Positions 1 through 7,713 of a DNA stretch of 64,000 bases are shown here, one piece after another; positions within the stretch are counted from its first letter, which is position 1; each line of letters begins with the position of its first letter. The position numbers and the translations under genes are program-made. Under the pieces are notes generated by a model. That model saw only the letters and a list, made by a program, of their open reading frames with translations, was not told where the DNA came from and did not search any database. This stretch comes from Paenibacillus sinopodophylli. Lineage in GTDB: Bacteria > Bacillota > Bacilli > Paenibacillales > Paenibacillaceae. The stretch covers positions 62,001 to 126,000 of the forward strand of contig NZ_VDBO01000001.1 of assembly GCF_005930355.1 (NCBI RefSeq), in the 5' to 3' direction.

Positions 1-2003
1 TGGCAGATGAAATTCGTATGGAGATGTTAGCTATAGGCCATCGTCAGGCATTGGCGCCAGTATTGGATGTTTCTCGTGACCCGCGCTGGGGTAGAGTGGG
101 CGAAACCTACGGGGAAAGCCCAACACTATGCAGTGAAATGGGTGTTGCTTATGTGAACGCTCTGCAGACGAACGATTTGAAGCAGGGAATGGCTGCATGT
201 GCCAAGCATTTCGTCGGCTACGCAGTAACCGATGGCGGCTTGAATAAAGCGGCGACACATCTTGCCCCGCGTGAGTTACGAGAGGTGTATGCCAAGCCCT
301 TTGAGGCTGTCATTCGCAAAGCGAATATTGCCGGTGTAATGAACAGCTATTCTAGCATTGACGGAGAACCGGTGATAGCCAGCAAGGCTGTACAGAAAGA
401 TCTGCTGCGAGACGAGTTAGGTTTTACCGGTACCACGATTTCTGACTATTCTTCAATAGATAAGCTGTGCAGCACTTACGGTACGGCTTCTAATGTAACC
501 GAGGCTGGCCTGCAGGCACTCAAAGCCGGCATGGACTGTGAAACGCCTAGCATCGTGTGCTATGGTTCCAATTTTGTGGAGGCTGTGAAAGTTGATTCGG
601 CAGCGCTGGCTCTGGTCGATGAAGCCGTGTATCGTATTTTGTGGTTAAAATTCAGCCTTGGTCTGTTCGAGAATCCGTATCCTGACCGTGAAGCTATGAA
701 AACAAGAATGCAAAGTGCCGAAGCAAAAGAAACCGCGTACCGTTTGGCCTGCGAAAGTATGGTGCTGCTGAAAAACGAGGGTAACCAGCTGCCTCTTCAA
801 AACGCTAAAAAAGTGGCTGTCATCGGTCCCAATGCCGATAGCGCGAGGGTCATGTTCGCCACCTACAGCTATCCGGCTTTTCATGAGATGATGCTGGATA
901 AAATACGCGATCAAAATACTACTGGCGGTCAGGAAGGCGTACAGCTTGCTCCGGAGATGGAAGCTACTCTGGCATGGATGCCATCAGTTGAGAAGGTTAT
1001 AGCCATGAACTATCCCGGCATACAAACGGTGTTTGAAGCAATAGACGAGGCGCTGCCCGGCTGCGAGGTGAGATACGCACAGGGCTGTGACATCATGGGC
1101 AAGAAGACTGAAGGTTTTGATGAAGCTGTGGGGCTGGCAGAGAAAAGTGACGTTGTAATTATGGTGCTGGGAGGTCAGAACGGCTCCGGTAATAGCTGCT
1201 CGATGGGCGAGAATGTAGATACCAGCGATATTGGCCTCCCGGGTGTGCAGGAGCAACTGCTGCGAGCTGTATTTACAACCGGAACGCCTGTGGTTCTGGT
1301 GCATATGAATGGTCGCCCACTCTCAAGCGTATGGGCAGCGGAAAACATCCCTTCTATCATCGAGGCGTGGCATCCGGGTCAAATGGGTGCTAAAGCCGTT
1401 GCCGATACCCTTACTGGAAAATCGAATCCAGGCGGCAAATTGCCGATCACGGCATTGCGCAATGCGGGGCAAATACCTATCTATGCCGAGCAGCCCCATG
1501 GCTCCGGTCCCTTTGGCCGAGGGGACTCTACTGCTTATGTGAATGAGGTGGCAGGCCCATTGTATCCGTTCGGCCACGGTCTCTCCTACACAAGCTTTGA
1601 GGTAAGTGATCTTAACCTTTCCACGGAAGAAATCACACCAGACGGGGATGTGAAAATCACCTGTACGGTTACCAACACCGGTACCGTCGTGGGGGACGAA
1701 GTTGTACAGTTGTACTTTACAGACCGTCTATCTAGCATGGTTCGACCACAGAAGGAACTTGCAGGCTTCAAGCGTGTTACTCTCGCACCCGGCGAGAGCC
1801 AAAAGATCAGGTTGACTCTCTATGCCAGTCAGACTGCGTTCCTGAATCGCCAGATGAAGTGGATGGTCGAGGCAGGAGTCATCGACGTGATGATCGGTTC
1901 GTCTTCGGATAATCCAACGCTTACTAGTAGCTTTTGTATTACCGACACGGTTTGTCTTGAATATGGTCAGCGTGAGTTCTATGCGGAAGCGAGAATAGTA
2001 TAG
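1..2003 (+). CDS. GH3 family beta-glycosidase, 5' end outside window
   Basis: The frame is open from base 3 with no start before the window edge, so the N-terminal part of the enzyme is missing; the first visible Met (base 18) is internal. Family GH3 retaining beta-glycosidases (beta-glucosidase or beta-xylosidase) are recognised by RDPRWGRVGETYGE, AAAKHF-like (CAKHFVGY) and ISDY, whose Asp (about residue 143 from base 18) is the expected nucleophile. The alpha/beta sandwich domain follows and an Fn3-like domain (VTNTGTVVGDEVVQLYF to the C-terminus) closes the protein. The downstream GH2 starts 42 nt later with no terminator between, so the two are probably cotranscribed. The substrate cannot be read from sequence. 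It is a relative of the complete GH3 at 24963. Confidence 0.93.
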   Translation, partial: ADEIRMEMLAIGHRQALAPVLDVSRDPRWGRVGETYGESPTLCSEMGVAYVNALQTNDLKQGMAACAKHFVGYAVTDGGLNKAATHLAPRELREVYAKPFEAVIRKANIAGVMNSYSSIDGEPVIASKAVQKDLLRDELGFTGTTISDYSSIDKLCSTYGTASNVTEAGLQALKAGMDCETPSIVCYGSNFVEAVKVDSAALALVDEAVYRILWLKFSLGLFENPYPDREAMKTRMQSAEAKETAYRLACESMVLLKNEGNQLPLQNAKKVAVIGPNADSARVMFATYSYPAFHEMMLDKIRDQNTTGGQEGVQLAPEMEATLAWMPSVEKVIAMNYPGIQTVFEAIDEALPGCEVRYAQGCDIMGKKTEGFDEAVGLAEKSDVVIMVLGGQNGSGNSCSMGENVDTSDIGLPGVQEQLLRAVFTTGTPVVLVHMNGRPLSSVWAAENIPSIIEAWHPGQMGAKAVADTLTGKSNPGGKLPITALRNAGQIPIYAEQPHGSGPFGRGDSTAYVNEVAGPLYPFGHGLSYTSFEVSDLNLSTEEITPDGDVKITCTVTNTGTVVGDEVVQLYFTDRLSSMVRPQKELAGFKRVTLAPGESQKIRLTLYASQTAFLNRQMKWMVEAGVIDVMIGSSSDNPTLTSSFCITDTVCLEYGQREFYAEARIV

Positions 2004-2045
2004 AATCAATTTAAAAACCATCATTAATGAGAAAAGGTGATCATT

Positions 2046-4487
2046 ATGATTAGTCGATTATTCAACAAAGACTGGCAGGTAGCAGAAAAGATAGGTAGTT
2101 TTGGAATGCAGCTCGAAACGCATTCCAAAACGGTATCACTTCCATACGACGCCTTATTATTCTCTGAACGCACACCGGATGCTTTAGGATCATTTAAGAC
2201 GGGCTTTTACAGGAACGGTACTTGGGAGTATAAGAAGATTTTCCACGTGTCTGAAGATTACGAAAAAAAGAAAGTGATTTTTCAGTTCGATGGGGTATTT
2301 CAGCGCGCAATGGTTTATATCAATGGAGATTTTGCTGGACACCATCCTTATGGTTATTCCCAGTTTTTCATTGAGGGCGATCGGTTTCTTCGCTATGGAA
2401 GCGACAATGAGATTAAGGTAATCGTACGTACCGCCGATGATTCCCGTTGGTACTCGGGGGCTGGCATTTATCGCGATGTTTATATGCTTACAGCGGATTT
2501 TGTCTATATTGAACCGCGAGGTTTAAGGCTGACCACGCCAAACGTTGCGAATAATCAGGCCGTCGTATGTGCTGCAATATCCATTAAAAACGATTCTGCC
2601 GCCTCAAAGGCTACGATTCAAGTTGAGACAGAGATTATGGATAATCAAGGAAATATCGTGACCAATGATAAAAGTGTTGTAACCGTATTAAAGGGAGAAT
2701 CCGCTGTATTACGACAACGGATGTATGTATCGGACCCAAAACTTTGGAGTGTCGAGGAGCCGAACTTATATGTATGTAAAACAAAGATATATGATGCTGC
2801 CGAGAATCTGTTGGATGAAAGCGTGGAACCATTCGGCATTCGCAGCTTAGAGCTTGATAATAAATCCGGCTTATCCATTAATGGGAAAAGCGTTAAACTT
2901 CGTGGTGCCTGCATCCATCACGACAACGGTCCAATCGGAGCGGTATCTATTGCTGCTGCGGAAGAACGCCGAATCACGATTCTGAAAGAAGCGGGTTTTA
3001 ATGCTATTAGAATGTCGCACCACCCAGCAAGCTCGGCTCTACTGAGGGCTTGCGACAAACTAGGCATGCTGGTAATGGAAGAAGCCTTTGATGTATGGAC
3101 GATGAATAAATCGGATTTCGATTACGCATTGGATTTTCCCGTATGGTGGGAAACAGATATTGAAGCAATGGTGAGTAAATGTTACAACCATCCGAGCGTT
3201 ATTATGTACTCGATTGGAAACGAAATTCCGGACACAGGATCTCCAAACGGTTCGGTGTGGGGGCGCAGACTTGCCGAAAAGATCCGATTGCTGGACTCCA
3301 CTAGGTTCACAATCAATAGTATTAACGGAATGGTTTCCGTTATGGATCTGCTTAATGAGATGCGCGCGAATGCGGAAGAAAAAAAAGGGGAGCAGGCACA
3401 AGAGGAAATCAATGGTATGATGACCAATCTGGGGGATACGATGAAGGCAGTAATGGTCCTGGAGGTTGTGACAAAAGCGACGGAGGAATCCTTTGCATGC
3501 GTGGATATAGCAGGTTACAACTATATGGATTCCAGATATGAAATGGATCAGGAATTGTTTCCTAACCGTATCATATGCGGGACGGAGACCTTCCCGCCAG
3601 ATATTGATCTTAATTGGCGCAAGGTGCTTGACAACAACCATGTAATCGGTGACTTCACTTGGACTGGATGGGATTATTTGGGTGAAGCGGGAATCGGGCA
3701 GGTCAAATATACGCCATCAAGTATCCTAGAAGGGGTGTACGGGGCATACCCCAGTCTGACTTCGATGTCGGGCGACATTTCCATTACGGGATTCAGACGC
3801 CCCGCATCTTATTATCGCGAAATTGTATTCGGGCTGCGTAAAGCTCCGTATATCGCGGTACAGCGCCCACAATATTACCATGTCTCGCCAATTGTTACAC
3901 CTTGGAGTTGGAGTGATTCAGTTTGTAGCTGGTCTTGGCTCGGATATGAGGGCAGGCCTATTAAAGTGGAGGTCTATGCCGAATCGCAAGAAGTGGAATT
4001 ATTGCTCAATGGGAGTTCGCTAGGAAGACAACCTACAGGCGAGAAAAATCGTTTCAAAGCCGTATTCGACACGGAATATCATCCGGGTGAGCTAGTTGCG
4101 GTGGCGTATACAAATGGTGTCGAACAGGAACGATTCTCATTGTATTCAGCTGAAGGAGAATTGAATATAAGGGTATTCGCGGAAAGGGATCAACTTTGTT
4201 TTGACGATGCCGATTTGGCTTTTATCCCCATTGTGCTTACAGATTCAGAAGGCAGCATATACACGACAAAAAACTGCAAGGTGCAAGTATTGGTGGAGGG
4301 GCCTGGTGAACTATCCGGGTTTGGAACCGATGATCCTAATACGACTGAAAACTTCTCTGACTCTATACGCACAACCATTGACGGACGCGCATTGGCAGTC
4401 ATTCGACCGATAGATAAGGGAGAGATCAAAGTGACAGTCAAAGCGGAAGGCATGCAGGAAAATATAGTATTCATTAAAGTCAATTAA
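2046..4487 (+). CDS. GH2 family beta-galactosidase-like glycosidase
   Basis: About 813 residues. The order is sugar-binding jelly roll (SRWYSGAGIYRDVYM), immunoglobulin-like domain, TIM barrel, then DUF4982-like and bacterial Ig-like C-terminal domains (VELLLNGSSLGRQ, GPGELSGFGTDDP). In the barrel, YSIGNEIPD carries the acid/base Glu (E393) and ICGTETFPPD the nucleophile Glu (E514). There is no signal peptide, so it should act in the cytoplasm on imported beta-galactosides or related glycosides. An in-frame GTG exists at 2037, but the AAAGGTGA ribosome site at 2034-2040 points to the ATG at 2046. It follows the GH3 gene without a terminator and resembles the GH2 at 7714 along its whole length. 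The exact substrate is unknown. Confidence 0.93.
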   Translation: MISRLFNKDWQVAEKIGSFGMQLETHSKTVSLPYDALLFSERTPDALGSFKTGFYRNGTWEYKKIFHVSEDYEKKKVIFQFDGVFQRAMVYINGDFAGHHPYGYSQFFIEGDRFLRYGSDNEIKVIVRTADDSRWYSGAGIYRDVYMLTADFVYIEPRGLRLTTPNVANNQAVVCAAISIKNDSAASKATIQVETEIMDNQGNIVTNDKSVVTVLKGESAVLRQRMYVSDPKLWSVEEPNLYVCKTKIYDAAENLLDESVEPFGIRSLELDNKSGLSINGKSVKLRGACIHHDNGPIGAVSIAAAEERRITILKEAGFNAIRMSHHPASSALLRACDKLGMLVMEEAFDVWTMNKSDFDYALDFPVWWETDIEAMVSKCYNHPSVIMYSIGNEIPDTGSPNGSVWGRRLAEKIRLLDSTRFTINSINGMVSVMDLLNEMRANAEEKKGEQAQEEINGMMTNLGDTMKAVMVLEVVTKATEESFACVDIAGYNYMDSRYEMDQELFPNRIICGTETFPPDIDLNWRKVLDNNHVIGDFTWTGWDYLGEAGIGQVKYTPSSILEGVYGAYPSLTSMSGDISITGFRRPASYYREIVFGLRKAPYIAVQRPQYYHVSPIVTPWSWSDSVCSWSWLGYEGRPIKVEVYAESQEVELLLNGSSLGRQPTGEKNRFKAVFDTEYHPGELVAVAYTNGVEQERFSLYSAEGELNIRVFAERDQLCFDDADLAFIPIVLTDSEGSIYTTKNCKVQVLVEGPGELSGFGTDDPNTTENFSDSIRTTIDGRALAVIRPIDKGEIKVTVKAEGMQENIVFIKVN

Positions 4488-4500
4488 TAAGTTGAAAAAG

Positions 4501-4567
4501 AGTCGTTAGAGCGTTAGTGGATAAGTCGTGAAAGCGTTAGTGACAAAGTGAGATTATCCTTATTATT
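4501..4567 (+). promoter_or_regulatory. Tandem-repeat operator A and promoter, esterase gene
   Basis: Two 18-bp direct repeats, AGTCGTTAGAGCGTTAGT (4501-4518) and AGTCGTGAAAGCGTTAGT (4524-4541), start exactly 23 bp apart. A -10 box TATTAT (4561-4566) follows after 19 bp and there is no -35 hexamer. Same architecture as seven other sites up to 20002; probable binding site of the AraC-type response regulator at 14007 (inference). The second repeat is identical to the second repeat at 18256. Confidence 0.8.
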
Positions 4568-4686
4568 AGAATACAATAATCCAACCATTTTGGAATTGCT
4601 GTATGTACAAACCATAGACATGATTGTTATGGCGATCCGTTTTGATTTCTGGCGGATTATTAAGTTGATTATTTAGGAGGCGAATG

Positions 4687-5592
4687 ATGCCAAGCAAAGA
4701 ATTGATTCAAATGAGACAGTTAATGAAGTCTTCAGCTGGCGCCGATGCCATGCCCAAGCTCGGTGCAAATGTGGATTATCCCAAACAAAGAGAGGCTAAT
4801 GATCAAACACTTGCCATGCTGCCTACAGAACCGGGAGTTACTTTTTCTCCCGTTCATTTTTATGGAGTAGAGGCTGAACTAACTGCACCAGAACTAATTA
4901 CGGATGAAAGTATTATCTTATTAATTCATGGGGGAGCGTTCACATACGGAAGTCCGCGAACTGTGAGAAGTTATCTTTCCATATTGGTAGCTGAAACTGG
5001 AATGAGGGGATATTCTGTCGATTACCGACTTGCACCTGAGCATCCGTTTCCAGCTGCCCCCGATGATTGTTTTACGGTTTATAAGGCACTGGTTGAGAAG
5101 TATCCTGGAATCAAAATATCTCTGGTAGGGGAAAGTGCCGGAGGGAACCTAGCACTTGTAGCAACATTAAAAGCGATGGAGGCAGGTATTCCTCTTCCGG
5201 CATCCGTCACGGTATATGCCCCAGTTACTGATATGACAGGAAAAGTGGATAGAAAAAAATATAGCGATACGGATATGTCTATTCCAGCCGATCTTGACAA
5301 GTTGTTAAAGGAAGTGTATTTCCCTGAGAACGATGGCAATCATCCATACATCAGTCCTCTCTATGGAAATTATGAGGGATTTCCGCCATTGAAAATCGTA
5401 GTGGATAGTGGTGAAGTATTATGTGAAGACTCGAATCTTCTTGCCGAAATAGCGAAGAAGGCTGGAGTCGAAGTAGATTATCAGATTTGGGATGACACAT
5501 TCCACACTTTCCCGGTTATGGCGAAGTTTATTCCAGAAGGAATGCAAGTGCTCAAAGAAACGGCTGTGTTCATCAAAAAACATCTAGAATAG
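4687..5592 (+). CDS. Alpha/beta hydrolase, HSL-type esterase
   Basis: About 301 residues. Hormone-sensitive-lipase family features: the oxyanion-hole segment IHGGAFTYGS, YRLAPEHPFPAAPDD, and the nucleophile elbow GESAGGNLAL (Ser about 150). The catalytic acid lies in the VDSGEVLCEDS segment and the His in DDTFHTF near residue 278. There is no signal peptide, so a cytoplasmic ester hydrolase is expected, possibly removing acyl groups from imported glycosides (inference from its neighbours). Two ATGs are adjacent (4684 and 4687); TAGGAGG at 4674-4680 is better spaced for 4687. It has its own operator/promoter at 4501 and is followed by a terminator at 5632, so it is a single-gene transcript. 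Confidence 0.9.
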   Translation: MPSKELIQMRQLMKSSAGADAMPKLGANVDYPKQREANDQTLAMLPTEPGVTFSPVHFYGVEAELTAPELITDESIILLIHGGAFTYGSPRTVRSYLSILVAETGMRGYSVDYRLAPEHPFPAAPDDCFTVYKALVEKYPGIKISLVGESAGGNLALVATLKAMEAGIPLPASVTVYAPVTDMTGKVDRKKYSDTDMSIPADLDKLLKEVYFPENDGNHPYISPLYGNYEGFPPLKIVVDSGEVLCEDSNLLAEIAKKAGVEVDYQIWDDTFHTFPVMAKFIPEGMQVLKETAVFIKKHLE

Positions 5593-5630
5593 GCGAACAG
5601 TTGGAAATGCTTACTAGATCATATAGGTTG

Positions 5631-5657
5631 GAAAAGGCTCTCAGGAGCCTTTTTTGC
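5631..5657 (+). terminator. Rho-independent terminator after esterase
   Basis: A 9-bp perfect stem, AAAAGGCTC and GAGCCTTTT, with a TCAG loop and six T residues. Confidence 0.92.
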
Positions 5658-5696
5658 TTTACTCTGAGATGGAATGGCGATTTATTCACAAGAAGA

Positions 5697-5762
5697 AGTC
5701 TTTAAAACAATAGTGAAAAAGTCGGGAGAATGTTAGTTGGTATGGCTAAACTGATTTAATAT
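5697..5762 (+). promoter_or_regulatory. Tandem-repeat operator B and promoter, CocE-like gene
   Basis: Repeats AGTCTTTAAAACAATAGT (5697-5714) and AGTCGGGAGAATGTTAGT (5720-5737) are 23 bp apart start to start. TAATAT at 5757-5762 is the -10 box after a 19-bp gap. This is the most divergent upstream repeat of the set together with H, yet the spacing is kept exactly. Confidence 0.75.
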
Positions 5763-5794
5763 ATTTTTATTAGACAATCATGAGGAGGAAGAAC

Positions 5795-7537
5795 ATGGAC
5801 GAGCAAATGATGAAGCAAATGTTCGGGCAGATATCAGAAAGAATCGAGATGGAATTACCTACGCCTACGCATGAATTTGGTTATCATGAGGATGTTCTTG
5901 TTGAAATGAGCGATGACGTAAAGCTGAAGACTCGGGTTTTCTTCCCCAAGGGAGATGGACCATGGCCGGTAATATTGATGCGCAACCCTTATTTTGGAGT
6001 TAAGGCTTTATCAGAATTTCAGCTACCATGGTTTACTAAATACGGATATGTCGGGGTCTATCAGCAAGTCAGGGGAACCCTCGATTCTGAGGGGGAATGG
6101 CTGCCTTTCGAAAACGAACGAAGAGATGGACTCGACACAGTGAATTGGATTGTTAAGCAAAGCTGGATGAATGGAAACATCGGGACCTTCGGCGGTTCGT
6201 ATTTGGGGCATGTCCAATGGAGCATAGCCGATCAAGTTCCCCCAGAGGTCAAGACGATGTACTTTTCAATTTATGGCGGCGAACCTTACGACCTGTTCTA
6301 TATGAATGGCATGTTCAAACAAGATCTTTGGACAAAATGGGCGGTCGAGATGAGACCCGGAGGAAACGATAATCTAACTCCAGTAGAGAAAAGCGAAGAA
6401 GCAATGCATGTAAATCCGCATATTGAAATGGACCAGCAATTATTCGGTCAAGAATTGCCTTGGTATCGAAACTGGATAACCAATCCCGGCCCTGGCAGCG
6501 CGTATTGGAATACCGGTTTCTGGTCTGAATTTAAGGAAGTAGCAGGAAAAGTTAATATTCCTATCCTTTTTCAGGGCGGTTGGTTTGATTTCTTCCTTAA
6601 ATCCGGCATCAATTCGTTCCAAAATCTTCCGGAAAAGACGAGAAAAGAGAGCCGGTTTATTATTGGACCTTGGCATCATGCCAATATGCCAGCTGGTGAG
6701 TTGGACTATCCCAATGAAAGCGTATTGGGGATGTTTCAGATCAAGTCTGCCCTGGAATGGTTTGACCATCATCTAAAGGGGAATTCTTATCCTCACCGTA
6801 AAGGTGTTGCAGAAACCTATGTTATAGGTGAAGGAGTTTGGAAAAATTGGGAGGATTGGATTCAACCTACCGGAACTCGGAAATTATTCTTGAAAGCATC
6901 CAATAAGACGAATTCACAAATCGGAATATTGGATAATCAGAATTCGGAACAGTCCGAATCTATTTCTTACAAGTACGATCCTAATGCACCCGTACCGAGT
7001 AAAGGCGGTGCGAATATTTATGCGAATCCAGCTGACCCTAATGGTGCAGCATCTGTATGCAGCGTTGTCCAAGACGAGCCTGCAACAAGGAAAGATGTGA
7101 TCACCTTTATATCCGCGCCGTTGGAAGAGGATTTGCGAATTGCCGGTAGTATAAAGGTGCGATTAAGTGTAAGTTCAGACGCTGAGGACACGGCTTTTAC
7201 TGCGAAAGTGATGGAAATATTTCCTGATGGCAAGGCATACAACATTCAAGACAGCATCTCGACATTAGCCTATCGGAACGGAGCCCTTCAACCATTGGAT
7301 TATTGTCCAGGAGAATTGGTAGAAGTTGATCTGGAATTGTTATCCACTACTTGGACGGTAAAAAGGGGATCGCGCATTCGTTTGGATGTATCGTCGTCGA
7401 ATTTCCCGGCTTTCCATGTACATCCAAATGTTTCTGGGATATGGTCGCTCCAGCAAGAGAAGAAAATTGCGGAACAAACGCTTCATATCGGTGGAGTATG
7501 CCCTTCGTATGTCGAAATTCCGTATTCGGATTCATAG
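5795..7537 (+). CDS. CocE/NonD family alpha/beta hydrolase
   Basis: About 580 residues, the usual length of the cocaine-esterase/X-Pro dipeptidyl-peptidase-like family, which hydrolyse esters or amides. The alpha/beta core has RNPYFG, the nucleophile elbow FGGSYLGHVQW (Ser135), the acid in GGWFDFF (D265) and the base in GPWHH (H295). A C-terminal jelly-roll domain (DLRIAGSIKVRLSVSS, RGSRIRLDVSSSNFP) is typical. There is no signal peptide. An ATG at 5780 is in frame, but GAGGAGGAAG lies just after it and serves the ATG at 5795. The gene is transcribed alone from operator B. The substrate is unknown; deacylation of imported glycosides fits the locus. Confidence 0.9.
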   Translation: MDEQMMKQMFGQISERIEMELPTPTHEFGYHEDVLVEMSDDVKLKTRVFFPKGDGPWPVILMRNPYFGVKALSEFQLPWFTKYGYVGVYQQVRGTLDSEGEWLPFENERRDGLDTVNWIVKQSWMNGNIGTFGGSYLGHVQWSIADQVPPEVKTMYFSIYGGEPYDLFYMNGMFKQDLWTKWAVEMRPGGNDNLTPVEKSEEAMHVNPHIEMDQQLFGQELPWYRNWITNPGPGSAYWNTGFWSEFKEVAGKVNIPILFQGGWFDFFLKSGINSFQNLPEKTRKESRFIIGPWHHANMPAGELDYPNESVLGMFQIKSALEWFDHHLKGNSYPHRKGVAETYVIGEGVWKNWEDWIQPTGTRKLFLKASNKTNSQIGILDNQNSEQSESISYKYDPNAPVPSKGGANIYANPADPNGAASVCSVVQDEPATRKDVITFISAPLEEDLRIAGSIKVRLSVSSDAEDTAFTAKVMEIFPDGKAYNIQDSISTLAYRNGALQPLDYCPGELVEVDLELLSTTWTVKRGSRIRLDVSSSNFPAFHVHPNVSGIWSLQQEKKIAEQTLHIGGVCPSYVEIPYSDS

Positions 7538-7545
7538 GTATTAAT

Positions 7546-7590
7546 CGAAAGAACCTAAGCAAGCTTAACTAGTTGCTTGGGTTCTTTTTA
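7546..7590 (+). terminator. Rho-independent terminator after CocE-like gene
   Basis: A 15-bp stem, AAAGAACCTAAGCAA against TTGCTTGGGTTCTTT, with one wobble pair, followed by a T run. Confidence 0.92.
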
Positions 7591-7614
7591 TGTCTTATCG
7601 GCATAAGCGAAAGA

Positions 7615-7680
7615 AGTCGCTAAAACGTCAATGAGAAAGTCGTGAGAGTGTTAGTGAGGATTTGAAATTCTCTTTATCAT
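7615..7680 (+). promoter_or_regulatory. Tandem-repeat operator C and promoter, GH2 gene
   Basis: Repeats AGTCGCTAAAACGTCAAT (7615-7632) and AGTCGTGAGAGTGTTAGT (7638-7655), 23 bp apart. The -10 box is TATCAT at 7675-7680, 19 bp after the second repeat. Confidence 0.8.
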
Positions 7681-7713
7681 AAGTAACATACTTCCGCGAT
7701 AAGGAGAATCTGA